Below, piece after piece: positions 1 to 9,860 of a DNA stretch of 64,000 nucleotides. The position numbers and the translations under genes are program-made. The stretch is from positions 434,001 to 498,000 of the forward strand of contig JOAZ01000001.1 in assembly GCA_000720535.1 (NCBI GenBank). Reading direction: 5' to 3'. Positions within the stretch are counted from its first letter, which is position 1. Every line of letters starts with the position of its first letter. The notes beneath the pieces are model-generated. The model had not been told where the DNA came from and ran no database searches. It saw nothing but the letters and a program-made list of their open reading frames with translations. The stretch comes from Streptomyces halstedii. GTDB taxonomy: Bacteria > Actinomycetota > Actinomycetes > Streptomycetales > Streptomycetaceae.

Positions 1-606
1 GCCGGGGTCTCCGAAGGCGGCGCCACCGCCGACATTCCCGAGGAGCGGCTGCGGCGGCAGTTCGAGGTGAACGTCTTCGGGCCCGTCCTGCTCACCCAGG
101 GCATCGCCCGGCGGATGGCGGCGCGCCGCAGCGGGCGGATCGTCTTCATGTCGTCGGTCGCCGGCCTCACCGTCGATCCCTTCACGGGCGCCTACGCCGC
201 TTCGAAGCACGCGGTGGAGGCGTTCGCGGACGCCTTGGACCAGGAGATGGCGGAGTTCGGGGTCACGGTCGCCACGATCAACCCCGGCCCGTTCCTCACC
301 GGCTTCAACGACACCATGTTCGAGACGTGGAAGGAGTGGCGGGACGATCCGGCCGGCCGTCTCCACGACTACGCCGCACTGTCCTTCCCGCACGAGCAGT
401 ACGACCCCGAGCCGGTCTACGAGCGCACCGTCCGCGTGCTCCTCGGCGAGGACCGCCGCTACCGGCATCTGCTCCCCGTCGAGATGGAGGGGCAGGCCCG
501 CGAGCAGGTCGAGGCGCAGTGGAGCCGGGAGGTGAACGACGGCCGCCGCCCCGCGCTCGTGCGGAAGGCGTACGACATCGCTCCCGGGATGCCCGTGCGG
601 GAGTGA
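1..606 (+). CDS. SDR family oxidoreductase (5' end outside window)
   Basis: This is the C-terminal two thirds of a classical short-chain dehydrogenase/reductase. The reading frame is open from base 1, so the true start lies upstream of the window; the internal ATG at 67 (in VNVFGP) is not a natural start. The catalytic Ser sits in MSSVAG and the Tyr/Lys pair in YAASK, followed by an INPGPF stretch that normally shapes the nicotinamide pocket. These motifs predict NAD(P)-dependent alcohol/ketone interconversion in the cytosol, but the Rossmann GxxxGxG that would tell NAD from NADP is outside the window. The substrate cannot be inferred. The gene ends 75 bp before argG and is probably not co-transcribed, because argG has its own operator and promoter. 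Confidence 0.9.
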   Translation, partial: AGVSEGGATADIPEERLRRQFEVNVFGPVLLTQGIARRMAARRSGRIVFMSSVAGLTVDPFTGAYAASKHAVEAFADALDQEMAEFGVTVATINPGPFLTGFNDTMFETWKEWRDDPAGRLHDYAALSFPHEQYDPEPVYERTVRVLLGEDRRYRHLLPVEMEGQAREQVEAQWSREVNDGRRPALVRKAYDIAPGMPVRE

Positions 607-644
607 GGTCCTGTCCGGGAGATCCGGGAGGCACTGGAAGCGGG

Positions 645-2127
<1,483 letters not shown>

Positions 2128-2172
2128 CCCGGCTCCCCGGCTCCGCGCGGGCGGAATCCCGCCCGGTACCGC

Positions 2173-2216
2173 GAAGAGGCCGGTCCGACGCCCACGGGCG
2201 CCGGACCGGCCTCTTC
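2173..2216 (+). terminator. intrinsic terminator after argG
   Basis: Perfect 15-bp inverted repeat (arms 2173-2187 and 2202-2216, GAAGAGGCCGGTCCG and its complement) with a 14-base loop, 45 bp after the argG stop and before the convergent PPOX gene. It probably terminates argG and may work in both directions. Confidence 0.8.
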
Positions 2217-2250
2217 CGCTGTTGCCCGTCACGGGGCCGGCCGGGGTGCG

Positions 2251-2673
2251 TCAGGTGGACGCCTGGTCGCTGTCCTTCAGCGTGCCCCAGCCGTGCCACC
2301 GCTCGACCTCGACCCAGGCGCTCACCCGGGTGCGGCTCCGCTCCGGGTACGGGTTGCCCGTGTAGTGGGTGGAGAGGCGGTCGATGTCGGTGAGCCCTTC
2401 GTCCTCGTACATCTCGGCGACGCGCCCGATGAGGGTGACATGGGTGTACCAGTCGTCGTCGGCGAGCACGGTGAGGGTGATGCGCGGGTCGTTGCGCAGG
2501 TGCTTCAGCCGGACCCGGCCTTCGTCCATGTTGATCAGCACCCGGCCGTCGTCCCACAGGTACCAGGTGGCCGTGGAGACCGGAGCGCCGTCCGCGCGCA
2601 GCGTGGCGACGACGCACGGGTTGGGGCGGCGCAGCAGCTCCACGGCCTCGGAGGGGAGGGGCGGCTTGGACAT
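2251..2673 (-). CDS. PPOX-class (F420/FMN) flavin-dependent oxidoreductase
   Basis: A 140-residue single-domain protein with the split-barrel fold of pyridoxamine-phosphate-oxidase-like proteins. Diagnostic stretches are PCVVATLRADGAPVSTATWYLWDDGRVLINM near the N-terminus (described by its ends P21-C22 to the DDG turn), followed by RLKHLRNDPRITLTV and the VEVERWHGWG C-terminal strand; size and pattern match the F420-dependent TIGR03618-like group in actinobacteria. Such proteins bind F420 or FMN and reduce small substrates; which one cannot be told here. ATG 2673 has GAGGAG six bases upstream. It converges on argG across the terminator and is divergent from the carotenoid-side FAD oxidoreductase. 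Probably monocistronic. Confidence 0.85.
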   Translation of the reverse strand: MSKPPLPSEAVELLRRPNPCVVATLRADGAPVSTATWYLWDDGRVLINMDEGRVRLKHLRNDPRITLTVLADDDWYTHVTLIGRVAEMYEDEGLTDIDRLSTHYTGNPYPERSRTRVSAWVEVERWHGWGTLKDSDQAST

Positions 2674-2862
2674 GGGGACTCCTCGGTGTCGGCGGTCGTG
2701 GTCGTCGGTGTACGGATGAGGGTGCCAGGTCGCGGCGGGCCGCGCCCCCGGCACCGGCCCGCGCTCCGGACCCGGTACCCGGTCGGCGGCGGGCATACGG
2801 GTCACACGATGAGGCGATGTCCGTGGAGGCGGCTCGCTTCGGCTCCCGGAACGTGATCGAGT

Positions 2863-2875
2863 TGACGCACCGTCA
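2863..2875. promoter_or_regulatory. TGACG-N3-CGTCA palindrome upstream of the crtYTU-side operon
   Basis: TGACG CAC CGTCA, 42 bp upstream of the ATG of the first gene of the plus-strand carotenoid operon. With the preceding base it forms TTGACG, a possible -35. The same arrangement recurs at 7816-7828 and 12683-12695, the other two boundaries of the carotenoid cluster. It may be an operator or a general Streptomyces hairpin; see findings. Confidence 0.4.
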
Positions 2876-2916
2876 GCTGTGTGGCTGTACGGGGACGGAG
2901 CGGCCGAGGGGCACGG

Positions 2917-4182
2917 ATGACGAACCGACAGCAGCCACCACCACCGGACGCCGTCGTGGTCGGCGCGGGACTGGCCGGCCTGGCCTGCGCCCTCGACCTG
3001 CGGGGCGCGGGCCTGCGCGTCGAACTGCTGGAGGCGTCCGACGCGGTGGGCGGACGGATGCGCACCGACCGCAGGGACGGCTTCCTGCTGGACCGGGGCT
3101 TCCAGGTCTTCAACACCTCCTATCCGCAGGTGAAGGCCCGCCTCGACCTGCGCTCGCTGCGCCTGCGGCCGTTCACCCCGGGCGTCGTCGCCCGGACGCG
3201 CTCGGGCCGGGTCCGCCTCACCGACCCGACCCGGTGTCCGGGCGACGCGGCGCACCTGCTGCCGGGCCGGGTCCTCTCGGCCCGCGACCTCGCCGCGCTC
3301 GCCGTCCTCACCGCGCGTGACGTCCTGCTCCCGGCGAAACGTGTGGCCCGCATGCCCGACCGCACCGCCTCGTCCGCGCTCGTGCGCGCCGGGCTGTCCC
3401 CGGACGCGATCGAGGACCTCGTACGGCCGTTCCTGTCCGGGGTGTTCCTGGAAGAGGGGCTGGAGACCTCCGCCCGCTTCCTGCACCTGGTCTGGCGCAG
3501 CATGGCGCGCGGCACCCTCTGCCTGCCCGCCCGGGGCATCGGCGCGGTGCCGGAACAGCTCGCCGTCCGCCTTCCGGAAGGGGCCCTGCGGCTCGGCACG
3601 CCCGTCGCCGGTCTCACCGATTCCGGGGTGCTCCTGGCGGACGGACAAGAACGCCCGGCGGCCACCGTCGTCGTGGCCACCGACGCCACCACGGCCGCCC
3701 GCCTGCTGCCCGGCCTGGAGATCCCGGACGGACGCACGGTGACGACGTACTACCACGCGGCCGGGAAGTCACCGCTGAGCGAACCGACGCTGGTCGTCGA
3801 CAGTTCCCTGGCCGTCCTGAACAGCTGCGTCCTGACCGAGGCCGCCCCCACCTACGCCCCGCCCGGCACCGCCCTGGTGTCCACCTCGGTCCTGGGCGGC
3901 GGCCCGGCGGGCGGTGAGAAGACGGTGCGCGCCCGGCTGGCCGAGCTGTACGACACCGACACGAGCGCCTGGGACCCGGTCGCCGCGTACACGGTCGAGG
4001 GCGCGCTGCCCGCGATGCGTCCGCCCTGGCCACTGAGCCGTACCACCCGTTTCGCGCCGGGCCGGTACGTCTGCGGGGACCACCGGGCCACCGGGTCCGT
4101 CCAGGGTGCGCTGGCCTCCGGCAGCCGGGCGGCGCGCGAGGTGCTGGCCGACCGCGCGACGGCCCGCGCCCCCCGCCCGTGA
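2917..4182 (+). CDS. FAD-dependent oxidoreductase, phytoene-desaturase-like, in carotenoid cluster
   Basis: A 421-residue flavoprotein of the amine-oxidase/carotenoid-desaturase superfamily. The dinucleotide-binding motif VVVGAGLAGLACALDL is at about residues 10-25, followed by LLEASDAVGGRMRTD, the second conserved block of CrtI/CrtU-type and monoamine-oxidase-type enzymes; a C-terminal YVCGDHRATGSVQGALASG is the FAD-contacting end motif. It leads the operon with crtY, crtT and crtU, so a role in modifying a carotenoid is likely, but it is shorter than CrtI (about 500) and is not one of the named isorenieratene enzymes I know. ATG 2917 is chosen because GAGGGG precedes it; an upstream in-frame GTG at 2881 lacks one. 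A tight GC hairpin follows before crtY. Confidence 0.8.
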   Translation: MTNRQQPPPPDAVVVGAGLAGLACALDLRGAGLRVELLEASDAVGGRMRTDRRDGFLLDRGFQVFNTSYPQVKARLDLRSLRLRPFTPGVVARTRSGRVRLTDPTRCPGDAAHLLPGRVLSARDLAALAVLTARDVLLPAKRVARMPDRTASSALVRAGLSPDAIEDLVRPFLSGVFLEEGLETSARFLHLVWRSMARGTLCLPARGIGAVPEQLAVRLPEGALRLGTPVAGLTDSGVLLADGQERPAATVVVATDATTAARLLPGLEIPDGRTVTTYYHAAGKSPLSEPTLVVDSSLAVLNSCVLTEAAPTYAPPGTALVSTSVLGGGPAGGEKTVRARLAELYDTDTSAWDPVAAYTVEGALPAMRPPWPLSRTTRFAPGRYVCGDHRATGSVQGALASGSRAAREVLADRATARAPRP

Positions 4183-4189
4183 ACGCACG

Positions 4190-4207
4190 GCCCCCGGCAC
4201 CGGGGGC
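4190..4207 (+). other. small hairpin between the FAD oxidoreductase and crtY
   Basis: Perfect 8-bp stem GCCCCCGG/CCGGGGGC with a two-base loop, eight bases after the stop codon. The loop is minimal and no U-tract follows, so it may only stabilise the 3' end or attenuate read-through into crtY. Confidence 0.35.
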
Positions 4208-4285
4208 GCCCACCGGGGAAGGCGGGACTCCTGTGCGGGGGGCCGGGGCGCCCACCGGGGAGGCCGGGACGCCGAGGCCGCCCCG

Positions 4286-5536
4286 GTGAGCGCCACGGGT
4301 CCCGCCCGCCCCACCGGTCCCGCCCGCGCCGCCGGGGACGCGGTGGACGGCGTCGTCGTCCTGGGCGGCGGCGCGGCCGGGCTCTGTCTGGCGCACCGCC
4401 TCACCGAGGACCCCGCCCTCCCGACGACCGTGACCGTGGTCGAGGCACCGGACGGGCCGCTGCGGCCCCCGGAGCGGACCTGGTGCTACTGGGAGGCGGG
4501 CACCGGGGACTTCGAGGACGCCGTCACCGCGTCCTGGACCCGGCTGCGGGTACGCGGCGCGGACGGCACCACCGTCGAGTCGGACCCCGCCCCCCTGCGC
4601 TACCGCATGATCAGGTCGGCCCGTTTCGAAGAGCTGGTCCACGCCCGGCTGGCGGCCCGCCCCGGCGCCCGCCTCGTACGCGCCACCGCCCACGAGGTGC
4701 GCGACGCGCCGTACGGGGCCGAGGTGCGCTGCACGACCGAGGACGGGAAACCGCTCACCCTGCGCGGCCGCCACGTCTTCGACTCCCGGCCGGTGCGGAC
4801 CGTACCCCCGCACCGCACCCTGCTGCTCCAGCACTTCCGGGGCTGGTTCGTGCGCACCGAGGCCCCCCGGTTCGACCCCGGTGTCGCGGACCTCATGGAC
4901 TTCCGCGTGCCGCAGCCGCGCCACGGACTGGCCTTCGGCTACGTCCTGCCCCTCGCGCCGGACCGGGCGCTGGTGGAGTACACCGAGTTCTCCCGGACCC
5001 CGCTGACCACCCCCGCCTACGAGAGCGCCCTGCGGCACTACACGGCCGACGTCCTGCGCCTCGGCCCGCTCACCGTGGACTCCGCCGAGCAGGGCGTCAT
5101 CCCGATGACCGACGCCCGCTTCCCCCGCCGTACCGGGCCCGCCGTCTTCCGGATCGGGGCCGCCGGGGGCGCCACCCGCCCGGCGACCGGCTACACCTTC
5201 GCCGCCGTCCAGCGCCAGAGCAGGGCCGTCGCCACCGCCCTGCGCCTCGGCCGCCCGGCCGTCCCCCCGCCGCACGGCCGCAGACAGCTCGCCATGGACG
5301 CCGTCCTGCTGCGTGCCCTGGACACCGGGCGGGTGGACGGCCCGCGCTTCTTCACCGACCTCTTCCGCCGTGTGCCCATGGAACGGCTGCTGCGCTTCCT
5401 CGACGGCGGGAGCACGCCCTGGGAGGACTTCGGCATCGGTCTGCGCACCCCCGTGGGACCGATGCTCCGCACCGCGGCCGAACTGCCCTTCCTCGCCCGC
5501 CGGGACACCGGCCGATCCGAAGAGAGCCCCCGATGA
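4286..5536 (+). CDS. crtY: lycopene beta-cyclase CrtY
   Basis: Cyclises both ends of lycopene to beta-carotene, using a reduced flavin without net redox change. The nucleotide-binding motif VVVLGGGAAGLCLAHRL lies about residues 23-39, followed by a PERTWCYWE segment typical of CrtY-type cyclases and GAAGGATRPATGYTF in the C-terminal half. About 416 residues from GTG 4286, close to the usual CrtY length near 400. The frame is open further upstream to 4106, but that part overlaps the previous gene and encodes an Arg/Gly-rich stretch, so GTG 4286 is preferred; the exact start is uncertain. Its stop overlaps the crtT start (ATGA), implying coupled translation. Confidence 0.88.
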   Translation: MSATGPARPTGPARAAGDAVDGVVVLGGGAAGLCLAHRLTEDPALPTTVTVVEAPDGPLRPPERTWCYWEAGTGDFEDAVTASWTRLRVRGADGTTVESDPAPLRYRMIRSARFEELVHARLAARPGARLVRATAHEVRDAPYGAEVRCTTEDGKPLTLRGRHVFDSRPVRTVPPHRTLLLQHFRGWFVRTEAPRFDPGVADLMDFRVPQPRHGLAFGYVLPLAPDRALVEYTEFSRTPLTTPAYESALRHYTADVLRLGPLTVDSAEQGVIPMTDARFPRRTGPAVFRIGAAGGATRPATGYTFAAVQRQSRAVATALRLGRPAVPPPHGRRQLAMDAVLLRALDTGRVDGPRFFTDLFRRVPMERLLRFLDGGSTPWEDFGIGLRTPVGPMLRTAAELPFLARRDTGRSEESPR

Positions 5537-6249
5537 CCCTGTTGCGCGACCATGACCTCGCGCACGCGTTCGACCACGCGTCGCTCAGCTACGACCGTCT
5601 CACCGCGCTGAACCCCGGCTACCGCGGCGACCTGATCCGCTCGGCGGACCGGCTGCGCCTGCCGGACGGCGGACGCGGCCTGCGGGTGCTCGACCTCGGC
5701 TGCGGTACGGGCGCCTCGACCCGGGCGCTGCTGCGGGCGGCGCCGCTCGCCCGGATCACGGCCGTGGACGCCTCGGCCGGCATGCTGGAGCGGGCCCGCG
5801 CGAAACGCTGGCCGCCGAACGTACGGTTCCTGCACCGGTCGGCGGAAGCGCTCCGCACCGCCGACCGCGACGCGGGCCCCTACGACGCCGTCTTCGCCGC
5901 CTACCTCTTCCGCAACGTCACCGCGCCCGACCCGGTCCTGGAGAGCGTGCGCGCCCTGCTGCGCCCCGGCGGCCGGCTCGTGGCGCACGAGTACACCCTC
6001 AGCGGCTCACCCGCGCACCGGGCGCTGTGGAACGCCGTCTGCCGGGGGGTGATCATCCCGGCGGGCACCCTGACCGGGGACCGCGCGCTCTACCGCCATC
6101 TGTGGCGCAGCGTCCTCGACTTCGACACCGCCCCCGCCTTCGCCGCGCGGATCGGCCGGGCCGGATTCCCGTTCGTCCGCACCGCCCCCGCCGCCGGCTG
6201 GCAGACCGGCCTCGTCCACACCTTCCTCGCCCGGACGGAGGCAGCATGA
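5533..6249 (+). CDS. crtT: class I SAM-dependent methyltransferase CrtT
   Basis: A 238-residue methyltransferase with SAM motif I VLDLGCGTGASTRALL (about residues 53-68), an acidic motif II (AVDASAGMLERAR) and post-I RNVTAPDPVLESVRALLRPGGRLV, i.e. the UbiE-like fold. It takes the crtT position between crtY and crtU in streptomycete isorenieratene clusters. The reaction CrtT performs there is, to my knowledge, unsettled, because CrtU alone is thought to convert the beta-rings into aromatic phi-rings. It overlaps crtY and crtU by ATGA at both ends, so the three proteins are translationally coupled. Confidence 0.85.
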   Translation: MTLLRDHDLAHAFDHASLSYDRLTALNPGYRGDLIRSADRLRLPDGGRGLRVLDLGCGTGASTRALLRAAPLARITAVDASAGMLERARAKRWPPNVRFLHRSAEALRTADRDAGPYDAVFAAYLFRNVTAPDPVLESVRALLRPGGRLVAHEYTLSGSPAHRALWNAVCRGVIIPAGTLTGDRALYRHLWRSVLDFDTAPAFAARIGRAGFPFVRTAPAAGWQTGLVHTFLARTEAA

Positions 6250-7802
6250 GACGCGCCCGCCCACCCGCCGACCGCCACGGACGCGACCGCCGCGCCGAGG
6301 TGATCGCCCCGCCGCCGGGGCGCGAACGCCTCACCGGCGACGCCCCGTCCACCGCCGTCGTCGGCGGCGGCATCGCCGGTCTCGCCGCCGCCACCGCCCT
6401 CGCCGAACGCGGTGTCCGCGTGACGCTGTACGAACGCGAGGACACCCTCGGCGGACGCCTCGCCGGATGGCCCGTCCACCTCACGGACGGCTCCGGCGCG
6501 ACCATGAGCCGCGGCTTCCACGCCTTCTTCCGCCAGTACTACAACCTGCGCGGCCTCCTGCGCCGTACGGACCCCTCGCTCTCCGGCCTCACCCCGCTGC
6601 CGGACTACCCGCTGCGCCACCGCGACGGCCTGTCCGACAGCTTCGCCCGCGTGCCCAGGACCCCGCCGTGGAGCGCGCTCGGGTTCGTCGCCCTCAGCCC
6701 GACGTTCCGCCCGCGCGACCTCGCCGCGCTGGACGCCCGCGCCGCGCTGCCACTCCTCGACGTGCGCGTCCCCGAGGTGTACGAGCGCTTCGACCACGTC
6801 AGCGCCGAGGACTTCCTGCGCCGGATCAACTTCCCCGAGGCCGCCCACCACCTGGCCTTCGAGGTGTTCTCCCGCAGCTTCTTCGCCGACCCCAGCCACC
6901 TGTCCGCCGCCGAACTGCTGTTGATGTTCCACATCTACTTCCTCGGCTCGTCCGAGGGGCTCCTCTTCGACGTACCGCGCGAACCCTTCCCCCAGGCCCT
7001 CTGGGAACCGCTCGCCGGCTATCTGCGGCGGCTCGGCGCCGAGGTGCGCACCGGCTCCCCCGTCGACCGGGTCCGCCCGGCCCCGGACGGCACCCTGACC
7101 GTGGAGCACGACGGCGCGGCCGACCGCCATCAGGCCGTCGTCCTCGCCCTCGACACCACCGGACTCCGCCATGTCGTGGGAGCCTCCGAGGAGTTGGGGG
7201 ACGCGGCCTGGCGCGCGGACGTCGCCGCGCTGCGCACCGCACCCCCGTTCCTCGTCACCCGGCTGTGGCTCGACCGGCCCGTACGCGCGGACCGCCCGGG
7301 ATTCCTCGGCACCAGCGGCTACGACGGCCTGGACAACATCAGCGTCCTGGACCGCTGGGAGGGCGAAGCCGCCCGCCGGTCCGCGCGGACCGGCGGCAGC
7401 GTCGTCGAACTGCACGCCTACGCCGTCCCCGAGGACGCCGAACCCAAGCGGGTCCAACAGCACATCGTGGACCGGCTGCACGAGGTCTACCCGGAGACCG
7501 CCGACGCCCGGATCGTCGACGCCCGTCACGAATGGCGCGCCGACTGCCCCGTCTTCGACGTCGGCGGCCACCACCGGCGGCCCGCCGTCCGCACCCCGCA
7601 CCCGCGTGTCGTGCTGGCGGGTGACCTCGTCCGCACCGGCCTGCCCGTCGCCCTCATGGAACGCGCGGCGACCTCCGGCTTCCTCGCCGCCAACGCGCTG
7701 CTCGCCGACTGGGGGATCCGCGGCCAGACGCTCTGGACCGTCCCCCGGTCCGGCCGCTCCCGCACCCTCGCCGCCCTCGCGCGCCGGGCCGGACGGTACT
7801 GA
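6246..7802 (+). CDS. crtU: beta-carotene desaturase/methyltransferase (aromatase) CrtU
   Basis: A 518-residue FAD protein of the phytoene-desaturase family. A basic 35-residue lead is followed by STAVVGGGIAGLAAATAL and LYEREDTLGGRLAGW; the C-terminal ARIVDARHEWRAD and VVLAGDLVRTGLPVALMERA segments match the FAD-contacting end of the family. CrtU desaturates the beta-ionone ring and shifts a methyl group to give the aromatic phi end-group, turning beta-carotene into isorenieratene. Start ATG 6246 overlaps the crtT stop. It ends 24 bp before the convergent Rieske-protein stop, with a palindrome in between. Assignment as CrtU rather than another CrtI-like desaturase rests mainly on cluster position with crtY and crtT. 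Confidence 0.85.
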   Translation: MRRARPPADRHGRDRRAEVIAPPPGRERLTGDAPSTAVVGGGIAGLAAATALAERGVRVTLYEREDTLGGRLAGWPVHLTDGSGATMSRGFHAFFRQYYNLRGLLRRTDPSLSGLTPLPDYPLRHRDGLSDSFARVPRTPPWSALGFVALSPTFRPRDLAALDARAALPLLDVRVPEVYERFDHVSAEDFLRRINFPEAAHHLAFEVFSRSFFADPSHLSAAELLLMFHIYFLGSSEGLLFDVPREPFPQALWEPLAGYLRRLGAEVRTGSPVDRVRPAPDGTLTVEHDGAADRHQAVVLALDTTGLRHVVGASEELGDAAWRADVAALRTAPPFLVTRLWLDRPVRADRPGFLGTSGYDGLDNISVLDRWEGEAARRSARTGGSVVELHAYAVPEDAEPKRVQQHIVDRLHEVYPETADARIVDARHEWRADCPVFDVGGHHRRPAVRTPHPRVVLAGDLVRTGLPVALMERAATSGFLAANALLADWGIRGQTLWTVPRSGRSRTLAALARRAGRY

Positions 7803-7815
7803 CCACGACCGAGGT

Positions 7816-7828
7816 TGACGGTGCGTCA
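7816..7828. promoter_or_regulatory. TGACG-N3-CGTCA palindrome between convergent crt operons
   Basis: TGACG GTG CGTCA lies in the 24-bp gap between crtU and the Rieske gene, and its last three bases are the Rieske stop codon. It is the exact reverse complement of the copy at 2863-2875. In this position it could be a short bidirectional terminator hairpin, though the stem is only five pairs. Confidence 0.4.
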
Positions 7829-8848
7829 GCCGGGGAACCGCCCGGTGCTCCGCAGCGCCCAGCGCCGCTCTGCGTAGGCCAGGTCGTCGCGCCAGAGCCG
7901 CCCCGCCGTGCCACGCATCAGCGGGCGCAGAAGCGGCGCGGCGGCCCGCGCCAGGGCGAACCCCCGCCGGTCCGAGGCCGCGACGACCGCCTCGACCACC
8001 GCCGTACGCGGCTCGGCCGCGCCCGGCGCGGTGAGCGGCGTGGCGTGGGTCTCCACCACCGAACCGGCCCCCTCCCCGTCCGTGATGCGCATGACGACCG
8101 TACGGGGCCCGGGGGCCGTGAACACGGCGCGCACCGGCACCACCAGCCGGCCCGCGACCTTGAACGACACCTCGACGGTGAACCCGTCGTCCGCGCCGGC
8201 CCCGTCGCCCGTCTCGCCGCCGGGCGCGCCGAGCACCTTCAGCCCGACGAACGCGTACGGGTGGAACCAGGACCCGTGCCAGGGGTCGAGCCGGTTGGCG
8301 ACCACGTCCTCGGGCTCGCACCGGCCCACCGCCGTGAACACCGCCTCCACCGCGTCCCCGGCCTCCGGCCGCACCGGGACCACCGGCCGGCCCGACGCCC
8401 GCTCGCCCCCGGCCGCGTCCAGCCGCACCCACACCAGCACCCCGTCGTCGTACACCGGATAGGGCTCCCACCCGGCGAGCGGCCCCCCGTTCAGGGCCAG
8501 CCCGTGCCAGTGGCAGAGCAGCGTCCCGCACACCACCCGGCTGTCCCGCAGCGGAGCCCCCAGGTGCGGGCACACCCCGGGCCCCGCCCGCAGCGAACCG
8601 TCCCCGGCCCGCCACAGGACGACCTCCACCCCGGCCACGGTCCGGCCGTACGGCCGCTCGCGGGCCCCGACCTCCCGCGACGCCCCGACGACGTACCAGT
8701 TGCCCGACGGCCGCGCCGAGGCCCGCTCCAGCGCCCCCGCGATCAGGCCCGGCCGGGCCTCCCGCCAGGTCGGGGCCTGCCGCTCCCAGGCCGGGGCCCG
8801 CCGTACCCGCAGCGGCGGGGTCCACGACCTGCCGTGCCGTGCGCTCAT
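7826..8848 (-). CDS. Rieske [2Fe-2S] protein with DUF5914-like C-terminus
   Basis: A 340-residue protein with a Rieske cluster motif CPH (in [10 protein letters not shown]) and CHWH (in [11 protein letters not shown]), about residues 100-123, i.e. two Cys and two His ligands for [2Fe-2S]. The rest is a beta-rich domain with [24 protein letters not shown], which I recall as the DUF5914-type oxygenase-like region seen in streptomycete carotenoid clusters; I do not see an unambiguous mononuclear-iron facial triad. It starts at ATG 8848, overlapping the crtB stop (ATGA), as the last gene of crtE-crtI-crtB. A redox role on a carotenoid product is likely, substrate unknown. It stands where other streptomycetes have crtV, which is absent. 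Confidence 0.8.
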   Translation of the reverse strand: MSARHGRSWTPPLRVRRAPAWERQAPTWREARPGLIAGALERASARPSGNWYVVGASREVGARERPYGRTVAGVEVVLWRAGDGSLRAGPGVCPHLGAPLRDSRVVCGTLLCHWHGLALNGGPLAGWEPYPVYDDGVLVWVRLDAAGGERASGRPVVPVRPEAGDAVEAVFTAVGRCEPEDVVANRLDPWHGSWFHPYAFVGLKVLGAPGGETGDGAGADDGFTVEVSFKVAGRLVVPVRAVFTAPGPRTVVMRITDGEGAGSVVETHATPLTAPGAAEPRTAVVEAVVAASDRRGFALARAAAPLLRPLMRGTAGRLWRDDLAYAERRWALRSTGRFPG

Positions 8849-9828
8849 CGCCTCGTCCCTTCCGGCCTGCTGACCGCACCCGGCGCGGCCGTGGGCCGGG
8901 TACGCGTCCGCGCCGCCAGCACCCGTACCAGCCCGGTCGCCGCGGTGGCCGCCCGGCGCCCGCGCGGGACGACGGCACGCCCGTGCAGCACCGCGTAGTC
9001 GGCGTCGGCCACCGCGTCCAGGATGCCGCCGTACAGCGTGAACGCCGTACGGATGCACGGCCGCACCCGCGGATCGAGCATGGCGATCCCCGGCTCGGCG
9101 TCCCGGTACACGGCCCGGGTCATCGCCTCGGCCTCGACCAGGGCCGCCCGGATCCGGGGATCGCGGCGCCCGGTACGGCGGCTCCACTCCAGCAGCGGGC
9201 GCGCCACCCCGTGCGCGGCGAGCAGGTCCGCCGGCAGGTACACCCGCCCCCGGTCCAGGTCCTCGCCCACGTCCCGCAGGAAGTTCGTCAACTGGAAGGC
9301 CACCCCGAGGGCGGCCGCGTGCGGGGCCGCCTCCTGACGGTCCACGACCGTCCCCAGCACCGGAAGCATCTGGAGGCCGATCACCGCGGCCGAACCGTGC
9401 ATGTAGGCCCGCAGATCGGCGTACGTCGGGTAGTCCGTGACGCTGAGATCGCTGCGCATCGACGCCAGGAAGTCCGCGAACAGCCCGGGGGCGATGGCGT
9501 AGCGCCCGGCGGTGTCCGCGACCGCCCGCACCACCGGCTCGTCGCCGCCGCCCGTGCGCAGGCCGTGCGCCAGGTCGTCCTCCAGGAGGCGCAGCAGCCG
9601 GTCGCGCTCCCGTGGGGGCTCCCTGCGGTCCAGGTCGTCCACGATGTCGTCCGCCCACCGGGCGAAGCCGTACAGCGCGTGCACCGCGCACCGCCGCTCC
9701 AGGGGCAGCAGCCGGGTGGCCAGGAAGTACGTCCGCCCGTGCCGGGCGTTCAGCGCCCGGCACCGGGCGTAGGCGTCGCGCAGGGCGGCCCCGGTGATCC
9801 CGGCCGCGTCCAGCTCGCGGCGGTTCAC
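8845..9828 (-). CDS. crtB: phytoene synthase CrtB
   Basis: Condenses two GGPP to 15-cis-phytoene. Both Asp-rich, Mg-pyrophosphate-binding motifs are present: [15 protein letters not shown] in the N-terminal third and [20 protein letters not shown] in the middle, with [22 protein letters not shown] between them. I chose GTG 9828 (327 residues) because GAGGGG precedes it at good spacing and the protein then begins [11 protein letters not shown], like the family. A second in-frame GTG at 9864 overlaps the crtI stop (GTGA) and would add 12 residues; the two starts share a repeated GTGAACCGCC, so a short duplication may have created the second one. The C-terminus is Arg/Thr-rich and probably disordered. 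Confidence 0.93.
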   Translation of the reverse strand: MNRRELDAAGITGAALRDAYARCRALNARHGRTYFLATRLLPLERRCAVHALYGFARWADDIVDDLDRREPPRERDRLLRLLEDDLAHGLRTGGGDEPVVRAVADTAGRYAIAPGLFADFLASMRSDLSVTDYPTYADLRAYMHGSAAVIGLQMLPVLGTVVDRQEAAPHAAALGVAFQLTNFLRDVGEDLDRGRVYLPADLLAAHGVARPLLEWSRRTGRRDPRIRAALVEAEAMTRAVYRDAEPGIAMLDPRVRPCIRTAFTLYGGILDAVADADYAVLHGRAVVPRGRRAATAATGLVRVLAARTRTRPTAAPGAVSRPEGTRR

Positions 9829-9860
9829 CGGGGGCCCCTCGGCGGTGTGCGCGCGGCGGT

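Noticed and set aside
6090-8978. 962-codon minus-strand frame across crtT, crtU and the Rieske gene
   Set aside because: Antisense shadow with no recognisable domain; overlaps three well-supported genes.
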